Shown here piece after piece: positions 1 to 6,441 of a stretch of DNA of 17,210 nt (position 1 is its first letter; every line of letters begins with the position of its first letter). Position numbers and translations under genes: made by a program. The DNA is taken from contig JAGMDE010000038.1 of assembly GCA_023128855.1 (NCBI GenBank), forward strand, positions 1 through 17,210. The letters are read 5' to 3'. The notes under the pieces were generated by a model, which made no database searches, was not told where the DNA came from, and saw only the letters and a list, made by a program, of their open reading frames with translations. Origin of the DNA: Thermoplasmatales archaeon (GTDB lineage Archaea > Thermoplasmatota > E2 > DHVEG-1).

Positions 1-597
1 CCTAGTTTTAATATTGGTACATTTGGTGCATTAATTCATAGCAGAGATCCTATGCCAAACAAAAAAGCATTATTTGACATTGGGATTGCAGGCCCTTTAG
101 CTGGTTTTTTTGTAGCATTACCTATAATTATTATTGGGATTGCCACTTCAGAAGTTGTAATTTCACCGGAGCTTGTTTCAGGAGAAACAGCGTTGGGATC
201 TTCATTTCTGTTTACAATTTTAGCTCATAGCATACACAACATCCCATATGGGGCAAATTATGCAATAAATATGAATCCTGTTACATTTGCAGGCTGGGTA
301 GGTCTTTTAATAACCTCCATTAATCTTCTTCCTGCAGGTCAACTTGATGGAGGACATATATTTAGAGCAGTTCTAGGAGATAAACAGAAATATGTCGGAT
401 GGATAGCCATTTTTATAATGATTTTTACAGGATGGTGGTTTTTTGCATTTATAATATTATTCATGATGGGGACTTTACATCCACCACCGCTCAATGATTA
501 TACAGAAATTTGTGTGAAGAGAAAATTGCTCTTCCTTGTTGCAATCGCAATATTAATACTCTGTTTTATTCCGTTCCCTATCTATGCAATACCTTAA
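1..597 (+). CDS. Site-2 protease family (M50) zinc metalloprotease, 3' part
   Basis: This is the C-terminal part of a polytopic intramembrane zinc protease; the reading frame is open from base 1, so the start and the HExxH zinc site lie upstream of the window. Codons 108-119 read NLLPAGQLDGGH, the NxxPxxxLDGG motif that supplies the third zinc ligand (Asp) in S2P/M50 proteases. Codons 5-31 (IGTFGA...DIGIAGPLAGF) match the segment that follows the first catalytic helix in archaeal S2Ps. Several hydrophobic segments follow, and the protein ends in a short hydrophobic tail. Members cleave membrane-spanning substrates; the substrate here is unknown. The Met at base 52 is internal, because the conserved sequence continues in front of it. 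The family call is secure; the biological role is not. Confidence 0.9.
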   Translation, partial: PSFNIGTFGALIHSRDPMPNKKALFDIGIAGPLAGFFVALPIIIIGIATSEVVISPELVSGETALGSSFLFTILAHSIHNIPYGANYAINMNPVTFAGWVGLLITSINLLPAGQLDGGHIFRAVLGDKQKYVGWIAIFIMIFTGWWFFAFIILFMMGTLHPPPLNDYTEICVKRKLLFLVAIAILILCFIPFPIYAIP

Positions 598-663
598 AAT
601 TTGGCGGAAACACAACAATTTAATACTCTCAAATTGATTCATAATTACAAGCGTGAAAACAAT

Positions 664-888
664 ATGAAAACATACCTGAAAATCATGTTTAACAGTGAAG
701 GAAATTCTCCTTCAGAAATTAAAGATCAACTGTTAAATTTGGGATTCAAAGCAACTAAAGGAAATTATGATTTTGTCTATGACTGGAATGAAGAATCTAC
801 AAATGTAGAAGATCTTGTATGGTTTGCTGATAAAGTACATTCAACTTTAAAAAAGAGTAATGTGTACTTCACAATAGAAACATTATAA
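664..888 (+). CDS. Conserved small archaeal protein, unknown function (74 aa)
   Basis: A small soluble protein of 74 residues, with no signal peptide or membrane segment. The sequence (MKTYLKIMFNSEG, then LGFKATKGNYDFVYDW, then a predicted helix and FTIETL) resembles short conserved euryarchaeal proteins of about 70-75 residues as I remember them; I know of no assigned function. The frame is open back to a TTG at 601, but the ATG at 664 fits the compact alpha/beta fold better, and the 21 codons before it look like untranslated, low-quality sequence. No strong ribosome binding site precedes the ATG. It follows the S2P gene by 66 bases on the same strand, and its stop codon directly abuts the stop codon of the convergent methyltransferase gene. 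Confidence 0.75.
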   Translation: MKTYLKIMFNSEGNSPSEIKDQLLNLGFKATKGNYDFVYDWNEESTNVEDLVWFADKVHSTLKKSNVYFTIETL

Positions 889-1599
889 TTATTTTTTCTT
901 ATCTTTGGTTTTATTTAAAGTTTTACTAAAAACACCCATAAGTGTGTGATACTCCCATTTTGAGGGTATGGCTCTTCCCATTATTCGTCTAAACATTACT
1001 TCAGTGTTTTCTTTCTTATGTTCCGGATAATTTATTACATCTAGAAGCTCTGAAAAAAAGGTGTATAGTTTTTCTTTCTCCACTTTTCCAATTGTTCTTT
1101 TTTCTACAAGAGCAGTTTCACGTTTAATGTAGAGTGAATATAATACAAGAGCCACTGCATGCGAGAGATTTAAAGATAAATATGCCTCACTTGTGGGTAT
1201 TCTAAGCATGACATCACATGCTGAAATTTCTTCATTATATAATCCAAAATCCTCCCGTCCAAAAACTAAACCTATCTTTCCATCTAACTCAAAGAGTTTT
1301 TCAGATAAATCTTCAAGTAAAACAGCATTTCTCAGATGTCTTTTATCATTTTGACTCTCAATTGATGAGGTAGCAACAAGGTAATCAATATTTTTTACTG
1401 CCTGGTCAAATGACTTAAAAATTTTTGCCTCATCGAGTATTTTATGAGCATGCATAGCTCTGCTGTAGCATTCTTCATCTAGCTCACAAGGATTTACAAG
1501 ATAAAGATTATTGAAATCAAAATTCTCCATAAGCCTAGCTACAGAGCCGACATTGCCACCATATTTTGGCTCAACTAGAACAACATAAAAATCTGGAAT
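889..1599 (-). CDS. trmJ: TrmH-family group 1 RNA methyltransferase (TrmJ-like), ATT start proposed
   Basis: A SPOUT-class, SAM-dependent RNA 2'-O-methyltransferase; the archaeal TrmJ branch modifies tRNA position 32. The three SPOUT motifs are visible: GGNVGSVARLM (motif 1, with Asn and Arg), IGLVFGREDFGL (motif 2) and LRIPTSEAYLSLNLSHAVA (motif 3, forming the SAM knot). A C-terminal helical region of about 60 residues follows. The first in-frame ATG (1530) would cut off VVLVEPKYGGNVGSVAR, that is the first strand and motif 1. The homologous frame is open up to a TGA at 1606-1608, and the only plausible initiator after it is ATT at 1597-1599, six bases after a GGTGA ribosome binding site (1606-1610). 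The alternative is a one-base error in the A6 run (1599-1604), which would join the ATG at 1612 to the frame. It is the third gene after proS and a two-TM protein gene. Confidence 0.85.
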   Translation of the reverse strand: MPDFYVVLVEPKYGGNVGSVARLMENFDFNNLYLVNPCELDEECYSRAMHAHKILDEAKIFKSFDQAVKNIDYLVATSSIESQNDKRHLRNAVLLEDLSEKLFELDGKIGLVFGREDFGLYNEEISACDVMLRIPTSEAYLSLNLSHAVALVLYSLYIKRETALVEKRTIGKVEKEKLYTFFSELLDVINYPEHKKENTEVMFRRIMGRAIPSKWEYHTLMGVFSKTLNKTKDKKK

Positions 1600-1605
1600 T
1601 TTTTC

Positions 1606-1610
1606 TCACC
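1606..1610 (-). promoter_or_regulatory. Ribosome binding site for the proposed ATT start
   Basis: GGTGA lies six bases upstream of the ATT at 1597-1599. This matches the 5-6 base spacing behind the GGAGTGA of tpiA and the GGAGGTGA of the DUF996 gene in this window. It is the main reason to prefer a non-canonical start over a frameshift. Confidence 0.55.
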
Positions 1611-1624
1611 ATCCAGTAGGATGC

Positions 1625-1996
1625 CTATTTAATTTTTAATTCTTTTTCCTTATCTTTAAGCATTTTTTGATATTTTGAGGGCAAATGCCTTACTGTACTT
1701 TTTAGTTCAGCATGTCTTTTAAGGAGTTCAGATCTCTTATTTGTTTTAAGCTCATCTAAAACAAATTTTTTGTTTTTTAGGAAACTATAAAGATACCATA
1801 CACCCGCGATTAAAACAATAAAACCAATTGCTAAGAAATAAAAACTCCAATCATAATAGGCTTCAGATAAAATACTTAGATCATGATTCCACATACCTGT
1901 AATTCCTATATAAAGAACTATAAAACCTAGAATTGTTAAAATAATACTAAACAAAAATTGAGTTTCTCTAAAAAAATTTGTAATCTTTCCAGCCAT
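1625..1996 (-). CDS. Two-TM membrane protein with charged cytoplasmic tail, unknown function
   Basis: A 123-residue membrane protein that I do not recognise as a characterised family. A short basic N-terminus (MAGKITNFFRE) is followed by a hydrophobic segment (about 14-34), a polar loop with NHDLSILSEAYYDW, a second hydrophobic segment (about 51-73), and a highly charged Lys/Glu-rich helix (about 76-123) that could be a coiled coil. By the positive-inside rule both ends should be cytoplasmic. GGAGG sits 8 bases before the ATG. The start lies 16 bases after the end of proS and the stop about 25 bases before the RNA methyltransferase start, so the three genes are probably cotranscribed. Nothing in the protein itself points to a role in tRNA biology. 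Confidence 0.85.
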   Translation of the reverse strand: MAGKITNFFRETQFLFSIILTILGFIVLYIGITGMWNHDLSILSEAYYDWSFYFLAIGFIVLIAGVWYLYSFLKNKKFVLDELKTNKRSELLKRHAELKSTVRHLPSKYQKMLKDKEKELKIK

Positions 1997-2012
1997 ATTT
2001 CTTCATCCTCCT

Positions 2013-3431
2013 TCAATATGTTTTTGCATATCTCATCCATGTCTTTGCAGGTTTACCACATACTGGACAAGAATATTTACATTTTTCATTTTCTATTGGT
2101 TCACCTAATGTGTTTCTCTCTAAAATATTTTCTATTTCAAGTGCACAATCCTCAGTTCCACACCATGGGAGCTCAACAATTCCTTTTAGGTCCTTTGCCT
2201 CCTCAATTGTTTGAACCCTGTGCATGTTTTCATCTAGAAGTTTTTTTGCATTTTTGAATAAACTTTTAGATATTTTATCAAGCTCTTCTTTTATAGATTT
2301 AATTGAAGAACTTTGTAAAACAGATTTTTTATTTCCATCATCTCTACGAACAATAACTATCTCTTTTTTCTCCAGATCCTTAGGTCCAATCTCAACACGT
2401 AATGGTACTCCTTTTACTTCCCAATCATAATATTTGTTCCCCGGAGTGATTTCTCTTTTATCAACATGTGATTTAATTCCACTCTCATCGAGTTTTTTAC
2501 AAAGATTCTTACAAGCTTCCAAAACTGGTTTTTCTTTTCCTTTAAAGATGATTGGTATTATTACAACTTGAATCGGAGCTACTTTAGGTGGCATCACAAG
2601 TCCTTTATTGTCACCATGAATTCCAACAAGCGCACCTAGAATACGTTCACTCATTCCATAAGTTGTCTGATGACAATATGCATGTTTTCCATCTTCAGTT
2701 TCATAAGATATTTCATACGGTTTAGCAAAATTATCTTTATATTGATGTACAGATCCTAGCTGCAGCGTTCTCCCAGAAGGCATAAGAACATCTATACTAA
2801 TTGTATAAAATGCCCCTGCAAATTTATCCCAATCAGGGCGTTTATTAAATATAAAAGGAAGACTAAGTTTTTCAAACAATCTATTTGCGATTTCCTTATC
2901 CTCTTTTATTTGTCTTTCAGCATCCTTAAAATCAACATGACATGTATGAGCTTCAAAGAAATGAATCTCTCTAACTCTTATGAAAGCACGTGTTTGTTTT
3001 GTTTCATATCTAAATGTATTTACTATTTGATAAGTTTTTAATGGTAAATCAGCATGCGATCTAATCCAAAGTGAGAATACAGGATACATCGCTGTCTCAG
3101 AGGTGGGTCTGAGTAACCATTTTTCTTCTAATTTATTAAGACCAGCATGAGTAACCCAATAAACTTCACTACCGAATCCCTCAATATGTTCTTCTTCTTT
3201 TTTAAAAGAAGATTCTGGAATTAAAAGTGGAAAATTAACTTCCTGATGATCTGTTATAACCATTTCTTCTCTGATTAACTGGTCAACATGATTCATCAGC
3301 TTCCAACCGTAAGGCTTCCAGACGTTCATACCTTTAATTGGATATCTCTTATCGCATAAGTCTGCTAGTTCTACAATTTCATTGTACCATTCGTTGAAAT
3401 CATCAGATTTTTTAACTTTTGTTTCGGGCAT
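2013..3431 (-). CDS. proS: Prolyl-tRNA synthetase, archaeal/eukaryote-type
   Basis: A class II aminoacyl-tRNA synthetase that charges tRNA-Pro with proline in the cytoplasm. The 472-residue length is normal for the short archaeal form, which lacks the bacterial editing insertion. Visible landmarks are the motif-2 region (TSETAMYPVFSLWIRSHADL then FRYE and FIRVREIHFFEAHTCH), the proline-pocket and motif-3 region (HQTTYGMSERILGALVGIHG then KGLVMPPKVAP), an anticodon-binding domain (about 285-385), and the extra C-terminal zinc-binding domain with CGTEDC and CPVCG, ending KTWMRYAKTY. The start ATG follows a weak AGGTTGA ribosome binding site. It heads the group with the two-TM protein and the TrmJ-like methyltransferase; the L40e gene lies 63 bases upstream on the same strand. 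Confidence 0.97.
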   Translation of the reverse strand: MPETKVKKSDDFNEWYNEIVELADLCDKRYPIKGMNVWKPYGWKLMNHVDQLIREEMVITDHQEVNFPLLIPESSFKKEEEHIEGFGSEVYWVTHAGLNKLEEKWLLRPTSETAMYPVFSLWIRSHADLPLKTYQIVNTFRYETKQTRAFIRVREIHFFEAHTCHVDFKDAERQIKEDKEIANRLFEKLSLPFIFNKRPDWDKFAGAFYTISIDVLMPSGRTLQLGSVHQYKDNFAKPYEISYETEDGKHAYCHQTTYGMSERILGALVGIHGDNKGLVMPPKVAPIQVVIIPIIFKGKEKPVLEACKNLCKKLDESGIKSHVDKREITPGNKYYDWEVKGVPLRVEIGPKDLEKKEIVIVRRDDGNKKSVLQSSSIKSIKEELDKISKSLFKNAKKLLDENMHRVQTIEEAKDLKGIVELPWCGTEDCALEIENILERNTLGEPIENEKCKYSCPVCGKPAKTWMRYAKTY

Positions 3432-3469
3432 TAAGTTTCAACCTGCAAACCAAAAAAGAAAGTATACTC

Positions 3470-3478
3470 TTAAATATG
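3470..3478 (-). promoter_or_regulatory. TATA-box candidate for proS
   Basis: The minus strand reads CATATTTAA about 40 bases before the proS ATG, which fits an archaeal TATA box with a short leader. The same CATATTTAA string occurs before the L40e gene. Transcription from the L40e promoter could also read through into proS. Confidence 0.45.
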
Positions 3479-3494
3479 ACGGTATAAAAAAAAA

Positions 3495-3644
3495 TTAAAC
3501 TCCTCGTCCTTCCTTTGCTTTTGGTCTTAGTTCTTTTGACCTACATCTTCTGCATCTTTCTGCTTTAGCTGCATTTGATGCTCCACATTTCATGCATATT
3601 TTTTTGTTTAATATCCGTGCTTCTGCTTCTGGAAACCTAGCCAT
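3495..3644 (-). CDS. rpl40e: 50S ribosomal protein L40e
   Basis: A 49-codon gene. The protein begins MARFPEAEARILNKKICMKC and carries a C4 zinc finger, CMKCGAS followed by AERCRRCRS, then a basic tail (KELRPKAKEGRGV). This is the complete archaeal L40e, a small zinc-binding protein of the large ribosomal subunit; in eukaryotes the same protein is fused to ubiquitin. The ATG follows GGCGGT, an unusual ribosome binding site. A good TATA candidate lies 43 bases upstream. It precedes proS on the same strand, an ordinary translation-gene neighbourhood. Confidence 0.95.
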   Translation of the reverse strand: MARFPEAEARILNKKICMKCGASNAAKAERCRRCRSKELRPKAKEGRGV

Positions 3645-3686
3645 AAGATAACCGCCTGTTTAGTGTATCGGAATAAAGAGATATTA

Positions 3687-3696
3687 TTTAAATATG
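3687..3696 (-). promoter_or_regulatory. TATA-box candidate for rpl40e
   Basis: The minus strand reads CATATTTAAA, with further AT-rich sequence on both sides, 43-52 bases before the L40e start codon. This places a predicted transcription start about 15-20 bases before the ATG. Confidence 0.5.
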
Positions 3697-3699
3697 ATG

Positions 3700-3766
3700 T
3701 AGAAATATTCATTCTATCTGTAAATGTTTTTAATTTACAAAAAAATTAGAAATTATAGAAATATTC
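3700..3766. repeat. 11-base direct repeat in the rpl40e / zinc-ribbon divergent promoter region
   Basis: TAGAAATATTC occurs at 3700-3710 and again, exactly, at 3756-3766, with starts 56 bases apart. One copy abuts the rpl40e TATA candidate; the other lies where the promoter of the plus-strand zinc-ribbon gene is expected. It could be a shared operator, but in such AT-rich DNA a chance repeat is possible. Confidence 0.4.
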
Positions 3767-3770
3767 TTAA

Positions 3771-3791
3771 CTGAGAACGCATATTTCTCAG
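3771..3791. repeat. Perfect inverted repeat before the zinc-ribbon gene
   Basis: CTGAGAA and TTCTCAG form perfect 7-base arms around a 7-base spacer, ending two bases before the GGTGA ribosome binding site of the downstream gene. Its position at the expected transcription start or 5' leader fits either a dimeric repressor operator or an RNA hairpin that controls ribosome access. This is inferred from position and symmetry only. Confidence 0.5.
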
Positions 3792-3805
3792 TGGTGACGA
3801 AATTA

Positions 3806-4633
3806 ATGAAGGGGAGGACCACATGTCCAAATTGCAAACATGAGTTTGTAGTGGATGTAACAGATGATAAAGACAAATACGAAGCTGTCTGCCCTAAATG
3901 TGATAAGAAATTTTCAATTCAACCTAAATGTTCCGATTCCAAATCAAATGATGAATGCTCTTGGGAGGAACATGGCGAACCTCGAAAAACTGTTTTATCT
4001 AAGATTAAACCTAGAACACAAAAACCAATAATAGCTGCAATTCTATTGGTTTGTGTTTTTTCACTAGGAATAACCACAGCTGTTTTTTCTGAAGCATTTG
4101 TAATATCCTCAACAGACTTAGCTTCAGGAATCGGACTTAAGGGAACAGTAGAAATACTAGTTACTAATCAGTCCAATAATTCTATAGAAGACATAAATAT
4201 TGTACTTGATAATTACTCCGGAAAAACAGATGAAAATGGCCTATTTTCTGCTAAAAATGTCGAGCTTGGTATCCATACTTTACAGCTATCTGGAGAGGGA
4301 TATAAAACACAATCACGGGAGATAGTAGTAACTCCTTTTTTTAACACAGAATCTACAGTAAAAATGGAAGAGGGGGAAGGTATATTAGATACTGTTGAAT
4401 TTGATTCTATAGGTTGTACACTTATTTTAGCAATTTTTTCAGTTTTTGCATTGCTTGGTACAATAACTTGTTTGAAACGCCATCATATAGATGTTGCATA
4501 TGCAGGTTCATTAATTGGAATATTCTCCTTTGGATTCTTCTTTATAGGCTCGATACTTAGTATTATTGCATTTGTATTAATTATGAAATCTAAGGAAGAA
4601 TTTGAAAATGGAAAGAAGGGAAAAATCTTCTAG
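3806..4633 (+). CDS. Zinc-ribbon membrane protein with Ig-like/carboxypeptidase-regulatory-like domain
   Basis: A membrane protein of 275 residues, not a characterised family to me. An N-terminal zinc ribbon (C7PNC10 and C29PKC32) is followed by a polar linker with two more Cys, a TM segment (about 74-95), a beta-rich domain (about 110-188) with a Gly-Thr-Val-Glu start and a TDENGLFSAKNVELG turn typical of carboxypeptidase-regulatory/PEGA-like folds, then hydrophobic segments at about 203-223 and 230-262 and a Lys-rich tail. The ribbon would be cytoplasmic and the beta domain outside. The frame is open to a GTG at 3791, but GGTGA at 3793-3797 places the start at the ATG 3806. The C-terminal module resembles the small membrane protein at 5946-6392. 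Its 3' end overlaps the next gene by 26 bases. Confidence 0.85.
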   Translation: MKGRTTCPNCKHEFVVDVTDDKDKYEAVCPKCDKKFSIQPKCSDSKSNDECSWEEHGEPRKTVLSKIKPRTQKPIIAAILLVCVFSLGITTAVFSEAFVISSTDLASGIGLKGTVEILVTNQSNNSIEDINIVLDNYSGKTDENGLFSAKNVELGIHTLQLSGEGYKTQSREIVVTPFFNTESTVKMEEGEGILDTVEFDSIGCTLILAIFSVFALLGTITCLKRHHIDVAYAGSLIGIFSFGFFFIGSILSIIAFVLIMKSKEEFENGKKGKIF

Positions 4634-5150
4634 ATTAATCATTATTCTTTTCATTTGTTTTTTCATTTGGATATTACTACAATTTTTAGCTCCTTTAGCT
4701 CTACCACAAGGAAGCGTAAATGATTTAACTGGATTTGTTGGATTAGCGGATAATGAAGATCAAATTGAAAATATGCCTGCTCCATGGGGTTCAATATATG
4801 GTTGTGGTGACAGACTATGTCATCAAAAAGAACATAGATCTTTTATATTGAATGATAACCAAATGCCGTTCTGTGTTAGATGTGTAGCAATATGGTTAGG
4901 TTTAGCAATAGGTTTAGCGTCCATGATTTTTTATAAAATCGAGCTTAATGGAAAATTTCTATTAGTAATATTATTCGGTTTAATACCAATTGCAATTGAT
5001 GGTCTTGGTCAACATTTTGAATTATGGGAAAGTACAAACCTTGTTCGTTTTATTACAGGGTTATTAGTTGGTATTGTTTGTGGTATTGCAATTGGATTAA
5101 TAATTGATGAATCCCGGGAAATATTCAGATCCAAAAAAATCGAAAAGTAA
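4608..5150 (+). CDS. DUF2085 family membrane protein
   Basis: A 180-residue membrane protein of the DUF2085 type. The family signature is clear: YGCGDRLCHQKEHRSF, then MPFCVRCVAIWLGLAIGL, a Cys/His-rich stretch next to a membrane helix that may bind a metal. One N-terminal hydrophobic segment (about 10-32) and three C-terminal ones (about 95-115, 120-138, 148-170) surround it. The ATG at 4608 has AGGAAGA eight bases upstream, inside the previous gene; a TTG two codons earlier is less likely. The 26-base overlap with the zinc-ribbon gene implies translational coupling. The function of the family is not known to me. Confidence 0.85.
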   Translation: MERREKSSRLIIILFICFFIWILLQFLAPLALPQGSVNDLTGFVGLADNEDQIENMPAPWGSIYGCGDRLCHQKEHRSFILNDNQMPFCVRCVAIWLGLAIGLASMIFYKIELNGKFLLVILFGLIPIAIDGLGQHFELWESTNLVRFITGLLVGIVCGIAIGLIIDESREIFRSKKIEK

Positions 5151-5187
5151 ATTAAAGTTAAAATTATGTATAACTTAAAAATTATTT

Positions 5188-5195
5188 GGAGGTGA
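5188..5195 (+). promoter_or_regulatory. Ribosome binding site for the TTG start of the DUF996 gene
   Basis: GGAGGTGA is a full match to the anti-Shine-Dalgarno complement, six bases before TTG at 5202. It fixes the non-ATG start of this gene. Confidence 0.8.
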
Positions 5196-5201
5196 GAGAT
5201 T

Positions 5202-5891
5202 TTGGGAAATATTGGAAATGCTAAAGTATTAGGAGGAATAGGAGCAATTTTAGCCCTTATTGGAGGTTTTGTAACACCATTTTTATCAATAGTAGGATTT
5301 ATATTGGTCCTGATAGCGGTAAAATACATAGCTGACGCAGTTAATGATGGAAAGATTTTTTCAAATTATCTGATATCTTTTTTGTTGAATATCATTTCAG
5401 TTGTTGTATTATTTGTTGTAATATTTCTTGCATTAGGTGGTTTTTCATTTTTTGCAGCAATTTCTTCAGGTGGAGTAACAGATCCAACAGCCTTTATAAA
5501 TAATCTAGGTGCAATGCTCATGTTATGTATTGCTGGATTCATTATATTTTACATAATAAATGTTATATCAGCGTTGTATCTGAAAAAAAGTTTTGATTCA
5601 ATTGCAGCCCATACAAGAGTTGATATGTTTAAAACTACAGGTATGGTATATTTCATTGGAGCGATACTAGTAATAATTGTATTTGGATATTTCATTATCT
5701 TTATTGCAGAAATACTAATGATTATTGCCTTTTTCTCACTGCCGGATAACCTACAACAAGCGCAAGCAGGACAACCAGGGCAGCCTATGCAACCACAGCA
5801 AACAGGTAGAATGTGTCCAGGTTGCGGAAGACCAATTCCAATGGATGCTCAAGTATGCCCATACTGCGGTAAAGACTTTAGACAACAATAA
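5202..5891 (+). CDS. DUF996 family membrane protein with C-terminal zinc ribbon
   Basis: A 229-residue archaeal membrane protein. The N-terminus (NAKVLGGIGAILALIGGF, followed by LSIVGFILVLIAVKYIAD) is typical of DUF996. Four to five hydrophobic segments reach residue 183. A Gln/Pro/Gly-rich linker (QAQAGQPGQPMQPQQ) then leads to a zinc ribbon, CPGCGRPIPMDAQVCPYCG, at the C-terminal end. The start is TTG, supported by a full GGAGGTGA ribosome binding site (5188-5195) six bases upstream; no ATG is near. A hairpin and T-tract follow the stop. The function is unknown; the ribbon suggests contact with another protein or nucleic acid in the cytoplasm. It lies 51 bases after the DUF2085 gene and may share its transcript. 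Confidence 0.88.
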   Translation: MGNIGNAKVLGGIGAILALIGGFVTPFLSIVGFILVLIAVKYIADAVNDGKIFSNYLISFLLNIISVVVLFVVIFLALGGFSFFAAISSGGVTDPTAFINNLGAMLMLCIAGFIIFYIINVISALYLKKSFDSIAAHTRVDMFKTTGMVYFIGAILVIIVFGYFIIFIAEILMIIAFFSLPDNLQQAQAGQPGQPMQPQQTGRMCPGCGRPIPMDAQVCPYCGKDFRQQ

Positions 5892-5905
5892 AGTAGTAAA
5901 AATTT

Positions 5906-5938
5906 GTGGAAAATAATTCCACTTTCTTTTTTTCTTTT
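5906..5938 (+). terminator. Hairpin plus T-tract after the DUF996 gene
   Basis: GTGGAA (5906-5911) pairs with TTCCAC (5917-5922) across a 5-base loop, followed by TTTCTTTTTTTCTTTT. It lies between two convergent genes, 14 bases after the DUF996 stop. Archaeal termination mainly needs the T-tract; the hairpin makes it look like a bacterial intrinsic terminator. Confidence 0.65.
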
Positions 5939-5945
5939 AAAAAAA

Positions 5946-6392
5946 TTATTGAAATTCGTTTCTTGAAATAATCAATAGTATCATTGCTATAAGTGAAATT
6001 ACACTAGATGTAAATAAGATACCTATTGAGAATAAACCTATGATACTGCAAGCAAGTGCTATACCCCACATTTTCTTTTTTAACGCAAGTATCCCACCTA
6101 ATATTGGAAAAATTGCAATTATCAAGAAAACAATAGTGCATGTTCTTACAAATCCAAGAATCTGTTCAGCGGTCATATCTGGATATATCTGCTGAAATTG
6201 CGTGACAAAACCCATTGATTCTATAGTTGTTAAATCTAATACTAAATAAGATGTTATAAAAGAAATTAAGGAGAAAACTCCTGCGACAATTAGTAAAATT
6301 CCAGCAATTAACGGCATAGAACTTTTATTTGAAGATTGTTGATATGGATAATTTATGCTATCTTGATATGAAGATGGATTTTCTATTTTCAT
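5946..6392 (-). CDS. Small four-TM membrane protein sharing a module with the zinc-ribbon protein
   Basis: A 148-residue membrane protein of unknown function. A polar Ser/Asn/Gln-rich N-terminus (1-26) precedes a hydrophobic segment (about 27-52), a loop with FQQIYPDMTAEQILGFV, and three more segments (about 83-103, 108-126, 128-143). The last part (FPILGGILALKKKMWGIALA, then IIGLFSIGILF and IAMILLIISRNEF) aligns by eye with the C-terminus of the zinc-ribbon protein at 3806-4633 (LLGTITCLKRHHIDVAYAG, then LIGIFSFGFFF and IIAFVLIMKSKEEF). The short cytoplasmic tail with Glu-Phe is shared. GGAAGTG lies seven bases before the ATG. It faces the DUF996 gene across the terminator. Confidence 0.8.
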   Translation of the reverse strand: MKIENPSSYQDSINYPYQQSSNKSSMPLIAGILLIVAGVFSLISFITSYLVLDLTTIESMGFVTQFQQIYPDMTAEQILGFVRTCTIVFLIIAIFPILGGILALKKKMWGIALACSIIGLFSIGILFTSSVISLIAMILLIISRNEFQ

Positions 6393-6441
6393 TATTTTAC
6401 ACTTCCAATCTTGTTATAATTCATTTCTATTTATTTCTGTC

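Noticed and set aside
601..663. TTG start giving a 95-residue version of the small protein
   Set aside because: The added 21 residues show no conserved character, and the ATG at 664 begins the compact domain.
1566..1612. Short frame from ATG 1612 on the minus strand ahead of the methyltransferase
   Set aside because: It ends after 13 codons and is out of frame with the conserved N-terminus; it matters only if the A6 run is an error.
2013..3431. Possible horizontal transfer of proS
   Set aside because: The protein has the normal archaeal/eukaryote-type domain order and sits beside L40e, so nothing suggests transfer.
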